In this document: positions 17,907-27,248 of the stretch, one piece after another
Layout: the number at the start of each line of letters is the position of its first letter
Numbering within the stretch: position 1 is the stretch's first letter
From: Paludibacteraceae bacterium
GTDB lineage: Bacteria > Bacteroidota > Bacteroidia > Bacteroidales > Paludibacteraceae
Assembly: GCA_017451525.1 (NCBI GenBank)
Contig: JAFTOD010000002.1
Span: forward strand, 1 to 64,000
DNA: 64,000 nucleotides
Reading direction: 5' to 3'
Position numbers and translations under genes: made by a program
The notes under the pieces: generated by a model
Databases searched by the model: none
Told to the model about the DNA's origin: nothing
Seen by the model: the letters and a program-made list of their open reading frames with translations, nothing else

Positions 17907-20231
17907 ATGAAAACAAAAATTTTTATCATGCTAATGGTTTATATGAGTACAATACCATTAGTGGCAAGTAACAAAATTATTGGAACTATCCAAGATGCAA
18001 CAGACAAATCGGCACTAATAGGTGTAAATATTTGTCTAAAACAAGGTGATCAACAACTTGCGGGGGTGATTACGGATTCACATGGAAAATTTACTTTAGA
18101 AATGGCAGATGGTGAATACATTTTGGAATGCTCTTATGTTGGTTACGAAGCAATCTTGATGAGTTTAAACGTTAGCGAAAGTACTAATTTAGGTACTATC
18201 GAAATGCACGAGGCTGTTACAGAATTAGGCGAAGTAAAGGTAGAAAGCAACGCTGTTATTCAAAAAGTGGATAGACAAGTGCTTTTGCCGAATAAGGAGC
18301 AAGTGGCAGCCGCTTCCGATGGTGTATCATTATTACAAAATTTACAGATACCACGTATCGTGGTGAATCCTATTGAGAGTTCCGTAAAAACACTCGCAAA
18401 TGAAGCAGTACAATTGCGTATCAATGGAATAGAAGCGACTAATGCAGAAGTTATGGCAATTAACCCCAAAGATGTTATACGTATAGAATACCATGATCAA
18501 CCAAGTGTTCGCTACAATGGTGCAGCTGCCGTTATTGATTATATTGTGAAGCATCGTGATGCGGGTGGTTCTTTGATGCTTAGTGGTTCTAATGGTGTCA
18601 CGATGTCAGGTTGGGGAGAATACTTTTTATCTGGGAAAGCGCACTTTGGAAAGTCCTCTATCCAATTAATTGGGCAATATCAACCTCGAGATCTATATTG
18701 GGTACGCACCAATTCAGAAACATATAACTTTTCAACGGGAAAAATAGAAAATAACGAGGTCGGAGAACCTACTCGCATGAAATATGATCCAATAAATCTG
18801 GGATTGACATATAATTGGATTAATGGCGAAAAAAATATGCTACAAATAACTTTGCGTGACAATATGGTGTTTACTCCCCACGCACATAGTAATCGTGATT
18901 CGTATATCTATCAATCTACTGATACATTTGAAATACATGATCATACAAGTAGTTCTTCAATATCGCCATCATTAGATATTTACTATCAACACAAATTACC
19001 TAAACAACAATATATCTATTTAGATATCATAGGGACATATATCAATAGTAGTAATGACCGTCGCTTTCAACAAATACCTATAGCAGGCACTTTGGGCGAT
19101 ACAACTGATGTGATTTCTTCGGCTAAGGGTAGCAAATACTCATTTATTGGAGAAGCCATATATGAAAAATACTGGGAAAATATAATGTTAACGATTGGTG
19201 CAAAACATAATCAGCAATGGGTTGAAAATAGTTATTTGGGTGATATTGATGAGGTGGTTAATATGCAAACTGCGGAAACATATGCTTTTGCAGAAGTTCA
19301 ACAACGATTAGGTAAGTTTGCCTATGCAGCAGGTATTGGTGCTATGCACACATACATCGAACAAGGGAATCAAAAACAATCGAATTGGATAGCTCGTCCA
19401 CAATTAACTATGAGTGTAGATTGTGGTAAAGGAGTATTCTGGAAATATAAAGGATATATATCTGGTTATCAACCATCTCTATCAGCGATGAGTAACATTG
19501 CCCAACAAATAGATAAATACCAGATTCGTGTGGGTAATCCAAACCTGAAGCCAGTAATGTTTGTTGCTAATCAAATGCAACTGACATGGCAGTCAAAGCA
19601 TGTAAATTTGAATATTTGGACAAACTATTCGTATGATCATAAACCAATTATGGATGAAACTTACGAACAAATCATTGATGGTAGAGCAATGGCAGTACGT
19701 TCCTATGATAATCAGCGTGGTTTTCATCGTTTGCAAATATCTCCGAGTATTCAAGTGCGAGTACTTGATAATAAATTAAATTTTACAGTTGCACCTTTTA
19801 TGAATTATTTTGTTTCTTTGGGCAATAACTATACACATACCCACTTTAATCCAGGTGTTCGTGCAAGTGTTGTGGGGATGTACAAAGGTTGGCAATTTAG
19901 CGCAGATATTACAACGCGTTATAATAATCTTTGGGGAGAAACATTAGAGTATGGAGAATTTTATCACACAATTGGTATTGGTTATAATGAGGACAAATGG
20001 GGATTCCGTGCAATGATGTTATATCCATTTTCAACTAAAGGATATAGTCGAGATACAAAAGATTTATCCAATCTAGCTCCTAATACACAATATGCTGTAA
20101 TGAAAGATTTTCACCAGACATTAGTTCTAAACTTTCATATGAATCTTGATTTTGGTACAAAACGCGGAGATAAAGAAAAACGAATAAACAATGAAGATAA
20201 AGACAATGGTATATTAAGCGGTGCAAAATAA
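17907..20231 (+). CDS. outer-membrane beta-barrel protein, TonB-receptor-like
   Basis: The protein is 774 residues with a signal peptide to about residue 21. Residues 23-100 are a carboxypeptidase-regulatory-like beta sandwich (ALIGVNICLKQGDQ, GKFTLEMADGEYILECSYVGYE). A reduced plug region follows (about 120-210, with LRINGIEATNAEVMAINPKD and VIRIEYHDQPSVRYNGAAAV). The remainder alternates aromatic and polar strands of a barrel of the OMP_b-brl_3 / TonB-dependent type. Such proteins import or bind large ligands at the cell surface. No TonB box is evident and no SusD-like partner is next to it. The very C-terminus is charged instead of ending on an aromatic strand. The divergent TPR/HTH gene probably controls it. 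Confidence 0.8.
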   Translation: MKTKIFIMLMVYMSTIPLVASNKIIGTIQDATDKSALIGVNICLKQGDQQLAGVITDSHGKFTLEMADGEYILECSYVGYEAILMSLNVSESTNLGTIEMHEAVTELGEVKVESNAVIQKVDRQVLLPNKEQVAAASDGVSLLQNLQIPRIVVNPIESSVKTLANEAVQLRINGIEATNAEVMAINPKDVIRIEYHDQPSVRYNGAAAVIDYIVKHRDAGGSLMLSGSNGVTMSGWGEYFLSGKAHFGKSSIQLIGQYQPRDLYWVRTNSETYNFSTGKIENNEVGEPTRMKYDPINLGLTYNWINGEKNMLQITLRDNMVFTPHAHSNRDSYIYQSTDTFEIHDHTSSSSISPSLDIYYQHKLPKQQYIYLDIIGTYINSSNDRRFQQIPIAGTLGDTTDVISSAKGSKYSFIGEAIYEKYWENIMLTIGAKHNQQWVENSYLGDIDEVVNMQTAETYAFAEVQQRLGKFAYAAGIGAMHTYIEQGNQKQSNWIARPQLTMSVDCGKGVFWKYKGYISGYQPSLSAMSNIAQQIDKYQIRVGNPNLKPVMFVANQMQLTWQSKHVNLNIWTNYSYDHKPIMDETYEQIIDGRAMAVRSYDNQRGFHRLQISPSIQVRVLDNKLNFTVAPFMNYFVSLGNNYTHTHFNPGVRASVVGMYKGWQFSADITTRYNNLWGETLEYGEFYHTIGIGYNEDKWGFRAMMLYPFSTKGYSRDTKDLSNLAPNTQYAVMKDFHQTLVLNFHMNLDFGTKRGDKEKRINNEDKDNGILSGAK

Positions 20232-20273
20232 TCAGGAGAATTTTTTATCAGATGTAAATAGCAGACTATATAA

Positions 20274-20304
20274 AGAGAGTTGCTGGTTTCAGCAGCTCTC
20301 TTTT
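20274..20304 (+). terminator. terminator of the beta-barrel gene
   Basis: GAGAGTTGCTG pairs with CAGCAGCTCTC (one G-T pair) with a four-base loop and a following TTTT. Confidence 0.85.
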
Positions 20305-20355
20305 GCAAATTCTATCGTTAAAATCTTAATAAAAAGCACTTTTTGGTGGTTGGGA

Positions 20356-20399
20356 GTTCTTTGGGTGTTCCTTGGTTCATCTTTGGTTCTTCCTTGGTC
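20356..20399. repeat. 11-bp micro-tandem array
   Basis: Four 11-mers are consecutive: GTTCTTTGGGT, GTTCCTTGGTT, CATCTTTGGTT, CTTCCTTGGTC. Two near-copies of an AATCTTAATAAAA-containing segment flank it (about 20322 and 20438). The remainder of the 20232-20922 gap holds hairpins and no gene I can support. Confidence 0.65.
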
Positions 20400-20472
20400 T
20401 TTAACCCGAGGGGGATTGGGTAGGTGCAAGGGAAGGGAAATCTTAATAAAAGTGCTTTTTTTGGAAAAAGCA

Positions 20473-20489
20473 CCCGCATGAAATGCGGG
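20473..20489. other. 7-bp perfect hairpin
   Basis: CCCGCAT and ATGCGGG pair across a GAA loop. It lies in the gene-free 20.3-20.9 kb segment. No function can be assigned. Confidence 0.5.
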
Positions 20490-20821
20490 AGTAATAGACA
20501 AAGAATGCATCTCTGAAAGCAGATGCTGCGAACGAAGAGCGCAATATGGTATTGGCAGTCGATAGTTGCTTAATCACGCGAACGGAGTGAGCGAACTTTG
20601 AAGAGTCGGTAATCTAGATAAAAAGAAGCACAAATGACCATAAAATATAACGCACGCGCATGCGTGTGCGCGTGGATTATCCGCCAAAGTTCGGACGCCG
20701 CCTTTGTGAGAAAATACTGCGTATTTGCTCACAAATTCCCCCGAAATTCGATCCGCTCACTTTTGCGCATACAGCGTTTGCTCATTTCACCACCTACCTA
20801 TCGGTAGGGCATTATAATAAA

Positions 20822-20864
20822 CCACTCGGTCTTTTTATGTGCAAGCACCTATCAGACCGAGTGG
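20822..20864 (-). terminator. probable nqr operon terminator
   Basis: A perfect 11-bp stem (CCACTCGGTCT with AGACCGAGTGG) with a 21-base loop lies about 60 bases past the nqrF stop. On the minus strand it is followed by an A/T-rich tail. Confidence 0.7.
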
Positions 20865-20922
20865 CTTATTTATAATGGGCTAAAGCCCGTTGTGAAATTT
20901 CGCATTAACGCTGTATGCGTCC

Positions 20923-22194
20923 TTATCCTCCGAAATTGTCAAACATGATCATGTCGTCCTCAACGCCCAATGAGTGGAGCAAGTCAAGCACTGTCTTTGC
21001 CATCATAGGAGGGCCGCAGAGGTAGTACTCGATGTCCTCTGGAGCGTCGTGTTGCTTGAGGTAGGTGTCGCCCAAGACTGGAGCAATGAAGCCAGCAGTA
21101 TATTTAACACCCAAAGCGTCTGCCTTAGGATCTGGACGGTCCAACGCCAAGTGGAAATGGAAGTTAGGATACTCCTTCTCCAATGCCAAGAAGTCCTCCA
21201 TGAAGAATACCTCATCAATAGCACGAGCACCATAGAAATAGTGCATCTCGCGGTCGCGAGTGTGCAAAGTCTTCAACATGTGCATGATCTGTGCACGCAA
21301 TGGAGCCATACCAGCACCACCACCGACCCAAATCATCTCGCGCTTGCTATCGAAGATAGGATGGAAGTCACCATAAGGACCTGACATAGTCACCTTATCA
21401 CCTGGTTTGAGGTTGAAGATATAGGTAGAAGCGATACCACATGGTACATCCATGAAGCCAGGACCTTGCTCTTTTGGTTTGAATGGAGGAGTAGCGATAC
21501 GTACAGTCAAGGTGATGATATCACCCTCGTCTGGGTAGTTAGCCATAGAGTATGCACGCACAGTAGCCTCAGTATTCTTTTGCTTCAAGCCAAAGAGTCC
21601 GAACTTTTCCCATGCTGGTACATACAAATCACCAATCAACTCGCGGTCGAAATTGTTGTAATCGATATCGTACTCAGGGATGAGGATTTGTGCATACGAA
21701 CCAGGCACGAAGTCCATGTGCTCGCCTGGAGGCAATTGCACTTTGAACTCCTTGATAAAGGTAGCCACGTTGCGGTTGCTGATAACGGTACACTCCCATT
21801 CCTTAACGCCGAGGACAGACTCGTCCACCTTGAGTTGCATATCGCCTTTCACTTTCACTTGGCAACCAAGACGCCAGTGGTCTTTTTGTTGTTTGCGGGT
21901 GAAGTGTACTGTTTCAGTAGGGAGGATCTCGCCACCACCTTCGAGCACTTGGCACTTACATTGACCGCAAGAACCCTTACCACCACAAGCAGATGGCAAG
22001 TGTACACCTGCCTCACCCATAGCGCCGAGCAATGTGCCACCAGCAGGGATATGATATTCCTTATCACCGTTGATAACCACTTTCACGTCGCCCGAAGGAA
22101 CGAGGTATTTCTTAGCTACCAAGAGAATCACTACTAACAGGAGAATCACAGCAAGGAAAACTCCTACAGAATATAAAATTGCTAACATATTCAT
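20923..22194 (-). CDS. nqrF: Na+-NQR subunit F, NADH-oxidising flavoprotein
   Basis: The protein is 423 residues with one N-terminal membrane helix (about 3-27). A ferredoxin-like domain carries the [2Fe-2S] ligands in CGGKGSCGQCKCQV and the later LGCQVKV. The FAD-binding RAYSMANYP and the NADH-binding WVGGGAGMAPLRAQ and YYLCGPPMM follow. NqrF is the entry point: it takes hydride from NADH and passes electrons through FAD and the 2Fe-2S centre to the membrane subunits. It is the last gene of the operon, 15 bp after nqrE, with an AGGAGG ribosome site on the minus strand, unusual for this phylum. A near copy of its last ~86 coding bases is at 10777-10862. Confidence 0.97.
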   Translation of the reverse strand: MNMLAILYSVGVFLAVILLLVVILLVAKKYLVPSGDVKVVINGDKEYHIPAGGTLLGAMGEAGVHLPSACGGKGSCGQCKCQVLEGGGEILPTETVHFTRKQQKDHWRLGCQVKVKGDMQLKVDESVLGVKEWECTVISNRNVATFIKEFKVQLPPGEHMDFVPGSYAQILIPEYDIDYNNFDRELIGDLYVPAWEKFGLFGLKQKNTEATVRAYSMANYPDEGDIITLTVRIATPPFKPKEQGPGFMDVPCGIASTYIFNLKPGDKVTMSGPYGDFHPIFDSKREMIWVGGGAGMAPLRAQIMHMLKTLHTRDREMHYFYGARAIDEVFFMEDFLALEKEYPNFHFHLALDRPDPKADALGVKYTAGFIAPVLGDTYLKQHDAPEDIEYYLCGPPMMAKTVLDLLHSLGVEDDMIMFDNFGG

Positions 22195-22209
22195 ACTTCT
22201 TTCCTCCTA

Positions 22210-22818
22210 TTAAATGTTAAGACCACTGAAACACATAAACGCCATAGCCATCAGACCTACTACGATGAAGGTGATACCCAATCCTTGCAAAGGACGTGGC
22301 ACGTCGTTGTACTCCATTTTCTCGCGGATACCTGCAAGGCAGACGATAGCGAGCAACCATCCGATACCAGAACCTAATGCGTAAGCAAAAGCATCACCGA
22401 GGTTAGCAATTGCTTTTACGTTCTCTGGCTCGAGCAAGATACGTTGTTGCATAAAGAGCGAACCACCCATGATAGCGCAGTTTACAGCAATCAGAGGCAA
22501 GAAAATACCCAATGAAGCATAGAGCGATGGAGAGAACTTCTCAACCACCATCTCCACGAGTTGCACCATCGCTGCAATCACCGCAATAAAGAGGATGAAG
22601 GACAAGTAACCCAAGCCAAGTGGGTTGAGCACATGCACTTGCAACAAGTAGTTTACAGGCAAGGTGATCGCCAACACGAAGATGACTGCTACACCCAAGC
22701 CAGCACTTGTTTTTACATTCTTGGACACAGCCAAGTATGAACACATACCCAAGAAGTATGCGAAAATCATGTTGTCAGCAAAAATGCTGCGAACAAATAA
22801 ACTAATAGCGTGTTCCAT
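22210..22818 (-). CDS. nqrE: Na+-NQR subunit E
   Basis: The protein is 202 residues and highly hydrophobic, with about six membrane helices. Diagnostic stretches are [21 protein letters not shown] with its Cys, and INCAIMG-like [13 protein letters not shown]. NqrD and NqrE are homologous inverted membrane subunits that hold a 2Fe-2S centre between them and line the Na+ path. The gene begins one base after the nqrD stop, so translation is coupled. Length and motifs are normal for the family. Confidence 0.96.
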   Translation of the reverse strand: MEHAISLFVRSIFADNMIFAYFLGMCSYLAVSKNVKTSAGLGVAVIFVLAITLPVNYLLQVHVLNPLGLGYLSFILFIAVIAAMVQLVEMVVEKFSPSLYASLGIFLPLIAVNCAIMGGSLFMQQRILLEPENVKAIANLGDAFAYALGSGIGWLLAIVCLAGIREKMEYNDVPRPLQGLGITFIVVGLMAMAFMCFSGLNI

Positions 22819-22819
22819 A

Positions 22820-23449
22820 TTACTTCAACTCCTTATTATAGCCACGATGAGCCCAGATTATACATGCTACGAGAATCAGTGCCATAGCTGGCATCATCAT
22901 CATACCGCAGTTTTCATAGAAACCTCCGTTAGCTACATACCAACTCTCTGGTATGATACGGAAACCAAGCAAAGTGCCAGCTCCCAGCAACTCACGGAAG
23001 AATGCTACAATCACAAGGATGATAGCATAACCGAAACCGTTGCCAAGACCATCGAGGAAAGAATCCCACACTTTGTTGGTCATAGCAAACGCCTCAAGAC
23101 GTCCCATGAGAATACAGTTTGTAATAATCAAACCGATATATACACTCAATTGCATAGCCACATCATAAGCAAAAGCCTTCAGCACCTCACTTACGAGAGT
23201 TACCAACGCTGCTACTACCACCAATTGGATGATAATACGGATTCGCATTGGGATAGTGTTGCGAATGAGTGATACAATTACGTTCGCCATAGCCACGATG
23301 ATAGTAACGGCAATACCCATTACCAACGCTGGCTTCAGTTGCACGGTCACAGCCAATGCAGAACAGATACCCAACACTTGAACAACCACTGGGTTGTTAA
23401 TGTTCAGAGGGCCAAACAACACCTCTTTTGTTTTTTGAGATAATGCCAT
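22820..23449 (-). CDS. nqrD: Na+-NQR subunit D
   Basis: The protein is 209 residues with about six membrane helices. Diagnostic parts are [18 protein letters not shown] and [17 protein letters not shown], the latter with the conserved cysteine that mirrors NqrE. It forms the inverted-repeat pair with NqrE in the membrane core of the sodium pump. It starts three bases after the nqrC stop. Confidence 0.96.
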   Translation of the reverse strand: MALSQKTKEVLFGPLNINNPVVVQVLGICSALAVTVQLKPALVMGIAVTIIVAMANVIVSLIRNTIPMRIRIIIQLVVVAALVTLVSEVLKAFAYDVAMQLSVYIGLIITNCILMGRLEAFAMTNKVWDSFLDGLGNGFGYAIILVIVAFFRELLGAGTLLGFRIIPESWYVANGGFYENCGMMMMPAMALILVACIIWAHRGYNKELK

Positions 23450-23452
23450 AAC

Positions 23453-24376
23453 TTATTCCGACTTTTTAGTTGTTATTACAATTGCTCCTTCTTTAGCAGC
23501 CTCACCATAGGTCGCAATAGCAGCAGAGTCCTTCAATACGGTGATATGCTCGATGGTATTAGGATCAATAGCATCAAGGTCACCTTCGTAAACAACTCCG
23601 TCCAAAAGAACAAAAGCAGTTTTTACATATACGTTAGAATCTTCATTCAAGAATTCAGCATACTCAGCGAGGTTGGTAGCAATCATGGTGCTAACGCCGT
23701 CGCAAGTGATAGTTGCACCAGAGAGTGCATCTACTTGCTCTTGACCATCAGCCACTTTGCCTGCTTTCAACACAGCCACTGAAACTACTTCGCCAGCAGC
23801 ATTGCGGATATGCTTGCCAGGGAACTGACTGCGGAACTTCTCTGTTACGATCTCAGCACCCAAACCTGGAGTCTCACTTTCGTGGTTGAAGTTGATACCG
23901 TAGATAGTGTTCTTATCAGCATCCAAAGCCAAATAACCACCAATACCGCCCCAAAGACCAGCACCGTGGAGCTTGAGTACATACTTGGTATTACCCTCGA
24001 TATTAGCCACGAATACAGGAGCACCGTTCACGTCGATGGTATCGTTGACCAAAGAGAGATACAATGCAGCAGGGTCGGTGTTGTCGTAGTTTTGGTTGAG
24101 GGCTACGAGGATTTGCTTTTGTTGGTCAAGCAAGCGGTTAGCCTCTTGGCGAGGACTGAGCACTTGGCTTACCAAAGCGAGCAATACAGCCACGATAACT
24201 ACGATGATAGTAGCATAGATAACGGTGTATGCGTTGCTGTTGGTGTCCAGACCTTTTTTCTTCTCTTCTACAAAGACGCCAGATTGCTTGCATTGTGGGC
24301 AAACCTCAGGTGCCTTATCGCCGTTGTGAACATAGCCACAAACGGAACATACAAATTTCTTCTGTGCCATATTCAT
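23453..24376 (-). CDS. nqrC: NqrC fusion: rubredoxin-like + NqrC + TonB-plug-like tail
   Basis: The protein is 307 residues, longer than an ordinary NqrC. Residues 8-31 form a rubredoxin-like knuckle pair (C10xxC13 and C26PQC29, with VCGYVHNGDKAPEVCPQC). A membrane helix is near 48-70. The FMN-binding NqrC domain follows, with HESETPGLGAEI and the flavinylation motif SGATIT (Thr near 222). The last ~55 residues (about 252-307; VLLDGVVYEGDLDAIDPNT, IEHITVLKDSAAIATYGE and GAIVITTKK) read like the plug motif of TonB-dependent receptors or the similar tail of BlaR/TonB-type proteins. NqrC carries covalent FMN in the Na+ pump. ATG overlaps the nqrB stop by one base (an alternative ATG is at 24370). 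The extra ends are unusual. Confidence 0.93.
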   Translation of the reverse strand: MNMAQKKFVCSVCGYVHNGDKAPEVCPQCKQSGVFVEEKKKGLDTNSNAYTVIYATIIVVIVAVLLALVSQVLSPRQEANRLLDQQKQILVALNQNYDNTDPAALYLSLVNDTIDVNGAPVFVANIEGNTKYVLKLHGAGLWGGIGGYLALDADKNTIYGINFNHESETPGLGAEIVTEKFRSQFPGKHIRNAAGEVVSVAVLKAGKVADGQEQVDALSGATITCDGVSTMIATNLAEYAEFLNEDSNVYVKTAFVLLDGVVYEGDLDAIDPNTIEHITVLKDSAAIATYGEAAKEGAIVITTKKSE

Positions 24377-25581
24377 TAAATTTTAGCGCGTTTCATACGT
24401 TTCTTAATATTCACTTGCACTACGCACCAGTCGATGAGTGGAGCAAAAGCGTTCATGAGCAGGATAGCGAGCATCATACCCTCTGGATAACCAGGGTTGA
24501 GTACGCGAATCACTACAGCCATGAAACCGATGAGCAGACCATAGATCCACTTACCGCACTCGGTACGAGCAGAGGTAACAGGGTCAGTAGCCATGAAGAC
24601 AGCACCGAACATGAAACCACCTGTAACGAGGTGCATGTACCATGGGTAGTTAGCCGCAGCAGTCTCTGCACCAAATTGGTTGAAGAGCCAAGCGGTGAGT
24701 GCACCACCAGCGAAGATGCTAAGCATAGTCTTCCAGCTGGCTACGCCAGTTACGATGAGCAATGCAGCACCGAGCAAGATAGCCCAGCAGCAAGTCTCGC
24801 CAATAGAACCAGGAATCAAACCGTTGAAGGCAGTCCAGAAGTCCACTGGCATGAGGTTAGCTTCGGTAGAAGTAGCGAGTTGGGTGAGTGGGGTAGCACC
24901 AGAGAAACCATCCACGAGGGTTTGTCCGTTGTCCCAGCCCCATGTACCTTCGGTACGAACGAAGCACTTGTCACCAGTCATGTGGGTAGGATAAGCAAAG
25001 AAGAGGAACGCGCGCGCGATGAGAGCGACGTTGAAGATGTTGTAACCTGTACCGCCGAATACCTCTTTTGCAAAGATGACCGCAAAAGCAGTAGCCACAG
25101 CCACCATCCAGAGAGGAGTGTTGATTGGCACGATCAAAGGAATAATCATACCTGATACGAGGAATCCTTCTTGGATTTCTTCTTTCTTCCATTGTGCTAC
25201 GGTGAACTCGATACCGAGACCTACACCATAACTAACGATGATATATGGCAACACAGCCAATGCACCAAAGCCAAAGCTCTTCCAGAACAATGCCCAAGTC
25301 ATAGCACCACGCACCAACTCGCCAGTAGCGAGGAAGTGTTGGTAACCTACGTTGAACATACCGAAGAGCAGTGCTGGAACGAGTGCCATTACCACAAGAA
25401 TCATTGTTCGCTTGCTATCCGAACCATCGTGGATCTGCGAACCTACGCGCTTAGCGGTGGTGTTTGGGGTGAAGAGGAAAGTCTCGAAACCGTCAAACAA
25501 CGAGTGCAGCGCGGACAACTTGCCACCCTCTGAGAAGGTAGGGCGAAGTTTCTCTACTATGTTATGTAATTTCTTTAGCAT
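24376..25581 (-). CDS. nqrB: Na+-NQR subunit B
   Basis: The protein is 401 residues. I start it at the ATG at 25581, which overlaps the nqrA stop as TGATG; a GTG one codon earlier is less likely. About ten membrane helices are visible. The covalent FMN site is in GFSGATPLTQL (Thr near 230). NqrB holds riboflavin and FMN and is the main Na+-translocating membrane subunit where quinone is reduced. Conserved blocks such as FVSGMIIPLIVP-like LVSGMIIPLIVPINTP and MATDPVTSARTECGKW are present. Normal length. Confidence 0.96.
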   Translation of the reverse strand: MLKKLHNIVEKLRPTFSEGGKLSALHSLFDGFETFLFTPNTTAKRVGSQIHDGSDSKRTMILVVMALVPALLFGMFNVGYQHFLATGELVRGAMTWALFWKSFGFGALAVLPYIIVSYGVGLGIEFTVAQWKKEEIQEGFLVSGMIIPLIVPINTPLWMVAVATAFAVIFAKEVFGGTGYNIFNVALIARAFLFFAYPTHMTGDKCFVRTEGTWGWDNGQTLVDGFSGATPLTQLATSTEANLMPVDFWTAFNGLIPGSIGETCCWAILLGAALLIVTGVASWKTMLSIFAGGALTAWLFNQFGAETAAANYPWYMHLVTGGFMFGAVFMATDPVTSARTECGKWIYGLLIGFMAVVIRVLNPGYPEGMMLAILLMNAFAPLIDWCVVQVNIKKRMKRAKI

Positions 25582-26933
25582 CACTCAATCTCCTTTTTTA
25601 AGTTATCCAATGCGGCACGAACGATAGCTTGCAATGGCATCTTACTTGTACATACATACTCGCAAAGCGCAAAGTCCTCTGGTGCCACTTCGTAAGCACC
25701 GAGTTGCTCCATGCTGTCGAGGTTACCTGCAATCATTGCCTTAATCAAATACTCAGGATAGATATCCATTGGGAATACTTTGTCATACTCACCGCTCACG
25801 ATGATAGCACGGCGACCACCCTTGAGGCGAGCGTCCCAGTTGTATTTCTTCTTACCGAAGAGCCACTCCATGAGTCCGCAGTTCACCATCTTAGCAGGGT
25901 CGGTCTTGCCTGCATTGAAGCTATTGAAGCGAGGCATGATCCATCCCATGAACTCGTGTGTCTCGTCACCTTCAGGGAGTACGGTGTATTGGTTGTCGTA
26001 GATGCTAACCATCTCATCAGCGCATACTTGGTGGCCAGAGAGCACGTTGCCTGCTACGAGGCGAGCGTTGCAGCCCTTGTAGATGTTGCTGGTGAAGATG
26101 GCACTGAGTGGCATGCCTGGCAATACGTTGTAGTATTGTGCACCGCTGGCGAGAGGGCCTGTGAGCGCCACTTTCTTTTGCATGTCCACGATACCTTTGG
26201 TAAAGAGGCGACCGATGAGTGCGAGGTCTTGGATGTTGATGGTCCAAACGGTCTCGCCCTTAGCGATAGGAGCCACGTGGTTGATTTGTACACCTACGTT
26301 GCCTGCTGGGTGAGGACCTTTAACCTCGTATTTCTCGCAGTTGGTCAAGCCACGGAAAACAGGTGCGCTTGCGCAACATTTGATACCTACGTACACAGGT
26401 GCGATAGTAGCCAGTGCATTTACCGCAGCTTGCAGCACTGCACCTTGTCCATTGAGAACCCACTCGTAGTTTGGTGCTACAGGAGCGGTGTCGAAGGTAG
26501 AGATGAAGATGGCCTTAGGTTGCTTGCTTGGGAGAGCGATGCAATCGTAAGGACGTTGCTTAATGAGTGCCCAAAGACCCGATTGCAGCAAGAGGGTTTT
26601 AGCGTCTTGCTTGAGGTCGAAGGACTCATACTCAATCGTAGCATCGGCTTCGATGTCGATGGACATCACCTTGCGGCGCTCGCCACGTACAATGGCTACC
26701 ACCTTACCGCTAACAGGCGATGTGAAGAGCATCTCAGCAAATGCCTTGTCGTGGAAGAGGGGTGAACCTGCTTTCACGCTGTCGCCTTCGCGGACCAAGA
26801 GTTTTGGGGTCACGCCAGCGAAATGGTCTGGGACGATGTGGAAGACCACAGGACGATTCACACTACCGAGTGTGAGGGCTGCTGCTCCATCAAAAGGAAT
26901 GTCCAAACCACGTTTCAGTTGGATCTTTTGCAT
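25581..26933 (-). CDS. nqrA: Na+-NQR subunit A
   Basis: The protein is 450 residues, soluble, starting MQKIQLKRGLDIPFDG as the family does. It has the RnfC/NqrA-like barrel-sandwich region (KLLVREGDSVKAGSPLFHDK) and the FVYDNQYTVLPEG-like region near residue 320. NqrA is the peripheral subunit of the pump that contacts quinone. It is the first gene of nqrABCDEF, preceded by a promoter at 27130-27099 and a leader of about 160 bases that contains an 11-bp array (27001-27044). The six-gene order is canonical and all junctions are tight. Confidence 0.96.
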   Translation of the reverse strand: MQKIQLKRGLDIPFDGAAALTLGSVNRPVVFHIVPDHFAGVTPKLLVREGDSVKAGSPLFHDKAFAEMLFTSPVSGKVVAIVRGERRKVMSIDIEADATIEYESFDLKQDAKTLLLQSGLWALIKQRPYDCIALPSKQPKAIFISTFDTAPVAPNYEWVLNGQGAVLQAAVNALATIAPVYVGIKCCASAPVFRGLTNCEKYEVKGPHPAGNVGVQINHVAPIAKGETVWTINIQDLALIGRLFTKGIVDMQKKVALTGPLASGAQYYNVLPGMPLSAIFTSNIYKGCNARLVAGNVLSGHQVCADEMVSIYDNQYTVLPEGDETHEFMGWIMPRFNSFNAGKTDPAKMVNCGLMEWLFGKKKYNWDARLKGGRRAIIVSGEYDKVFPMDIYPEYLIKAMIAGNLDSMEQLGAYEVAPEDFALCEYVCTSKMPLQAIVRAALDNLKKEIE

Positions 26934-27000
26934 GATGTTACTAGTTTTTATTGTTTTGTTTTATGTCAATTTTTAAGATTTTTATCGTTTTAAGAACTCT

Positions 27001-27044
27001 TTGTCTTCGGCTTATCTTCAGGGTATCTTTGGGGTATCTTCGGG
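27001..27044. repeat. 11-bp micro-tandem array in the nqr leader
   Basis: Four units are consecutive: TTGTCTTCGGC, TTATCTTCAGG, GTATCTTTGGG, GTATCTTCGGG. It lies between the nqr promoter and nqrA, so it is transcribed as part of the leader. Confidence 0.75.
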
Positions 27045-27098
27045 ATAAATGAAGATGGAAGAAAAGGTGTCGATTCTTAAGAATCCATAAAAAGCCTG

Positions 27099-27130
27099 CA
27101 AAATTACGAAAAAAAAATGAGATATACAAA
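27099..27130 (-). promoter_or_regulatory. nqrABCDEF promoter
   Basis: On the minus strand TTTG (27130-27127) and TAATTTTG (27106-27099) have a 20-bp spacer. No other promoter is apparent within the operon. Confidence 0.8.
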
Positions 27131-27248
27131 TTTATTTGTAAATTCTCTGTGCTTTAACACAATTTTAATAAAATATGCCAACCTTACTTTTCAAATTCTT
27201 CTTTCTCAACTCATAATTCATAACTCCCCCTACCTTTCCCTTTTCATT

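Noticed and set aside
10771-21036. A classic integrative element with direct attachment repeats at nqrF
   Set aside because: The two nqrF ends are inverted, not direct, and no integrase gene lies between them.
25629-26765. Long open frame antisense to nqrA (similar ones oppose groEL at 50387-51688 and GGGtGRT at 9733-10593)
   Set aside because: These are shadows of highly biased codon use in the real genes; their translations are Cys/His/Val-rich nonsense.
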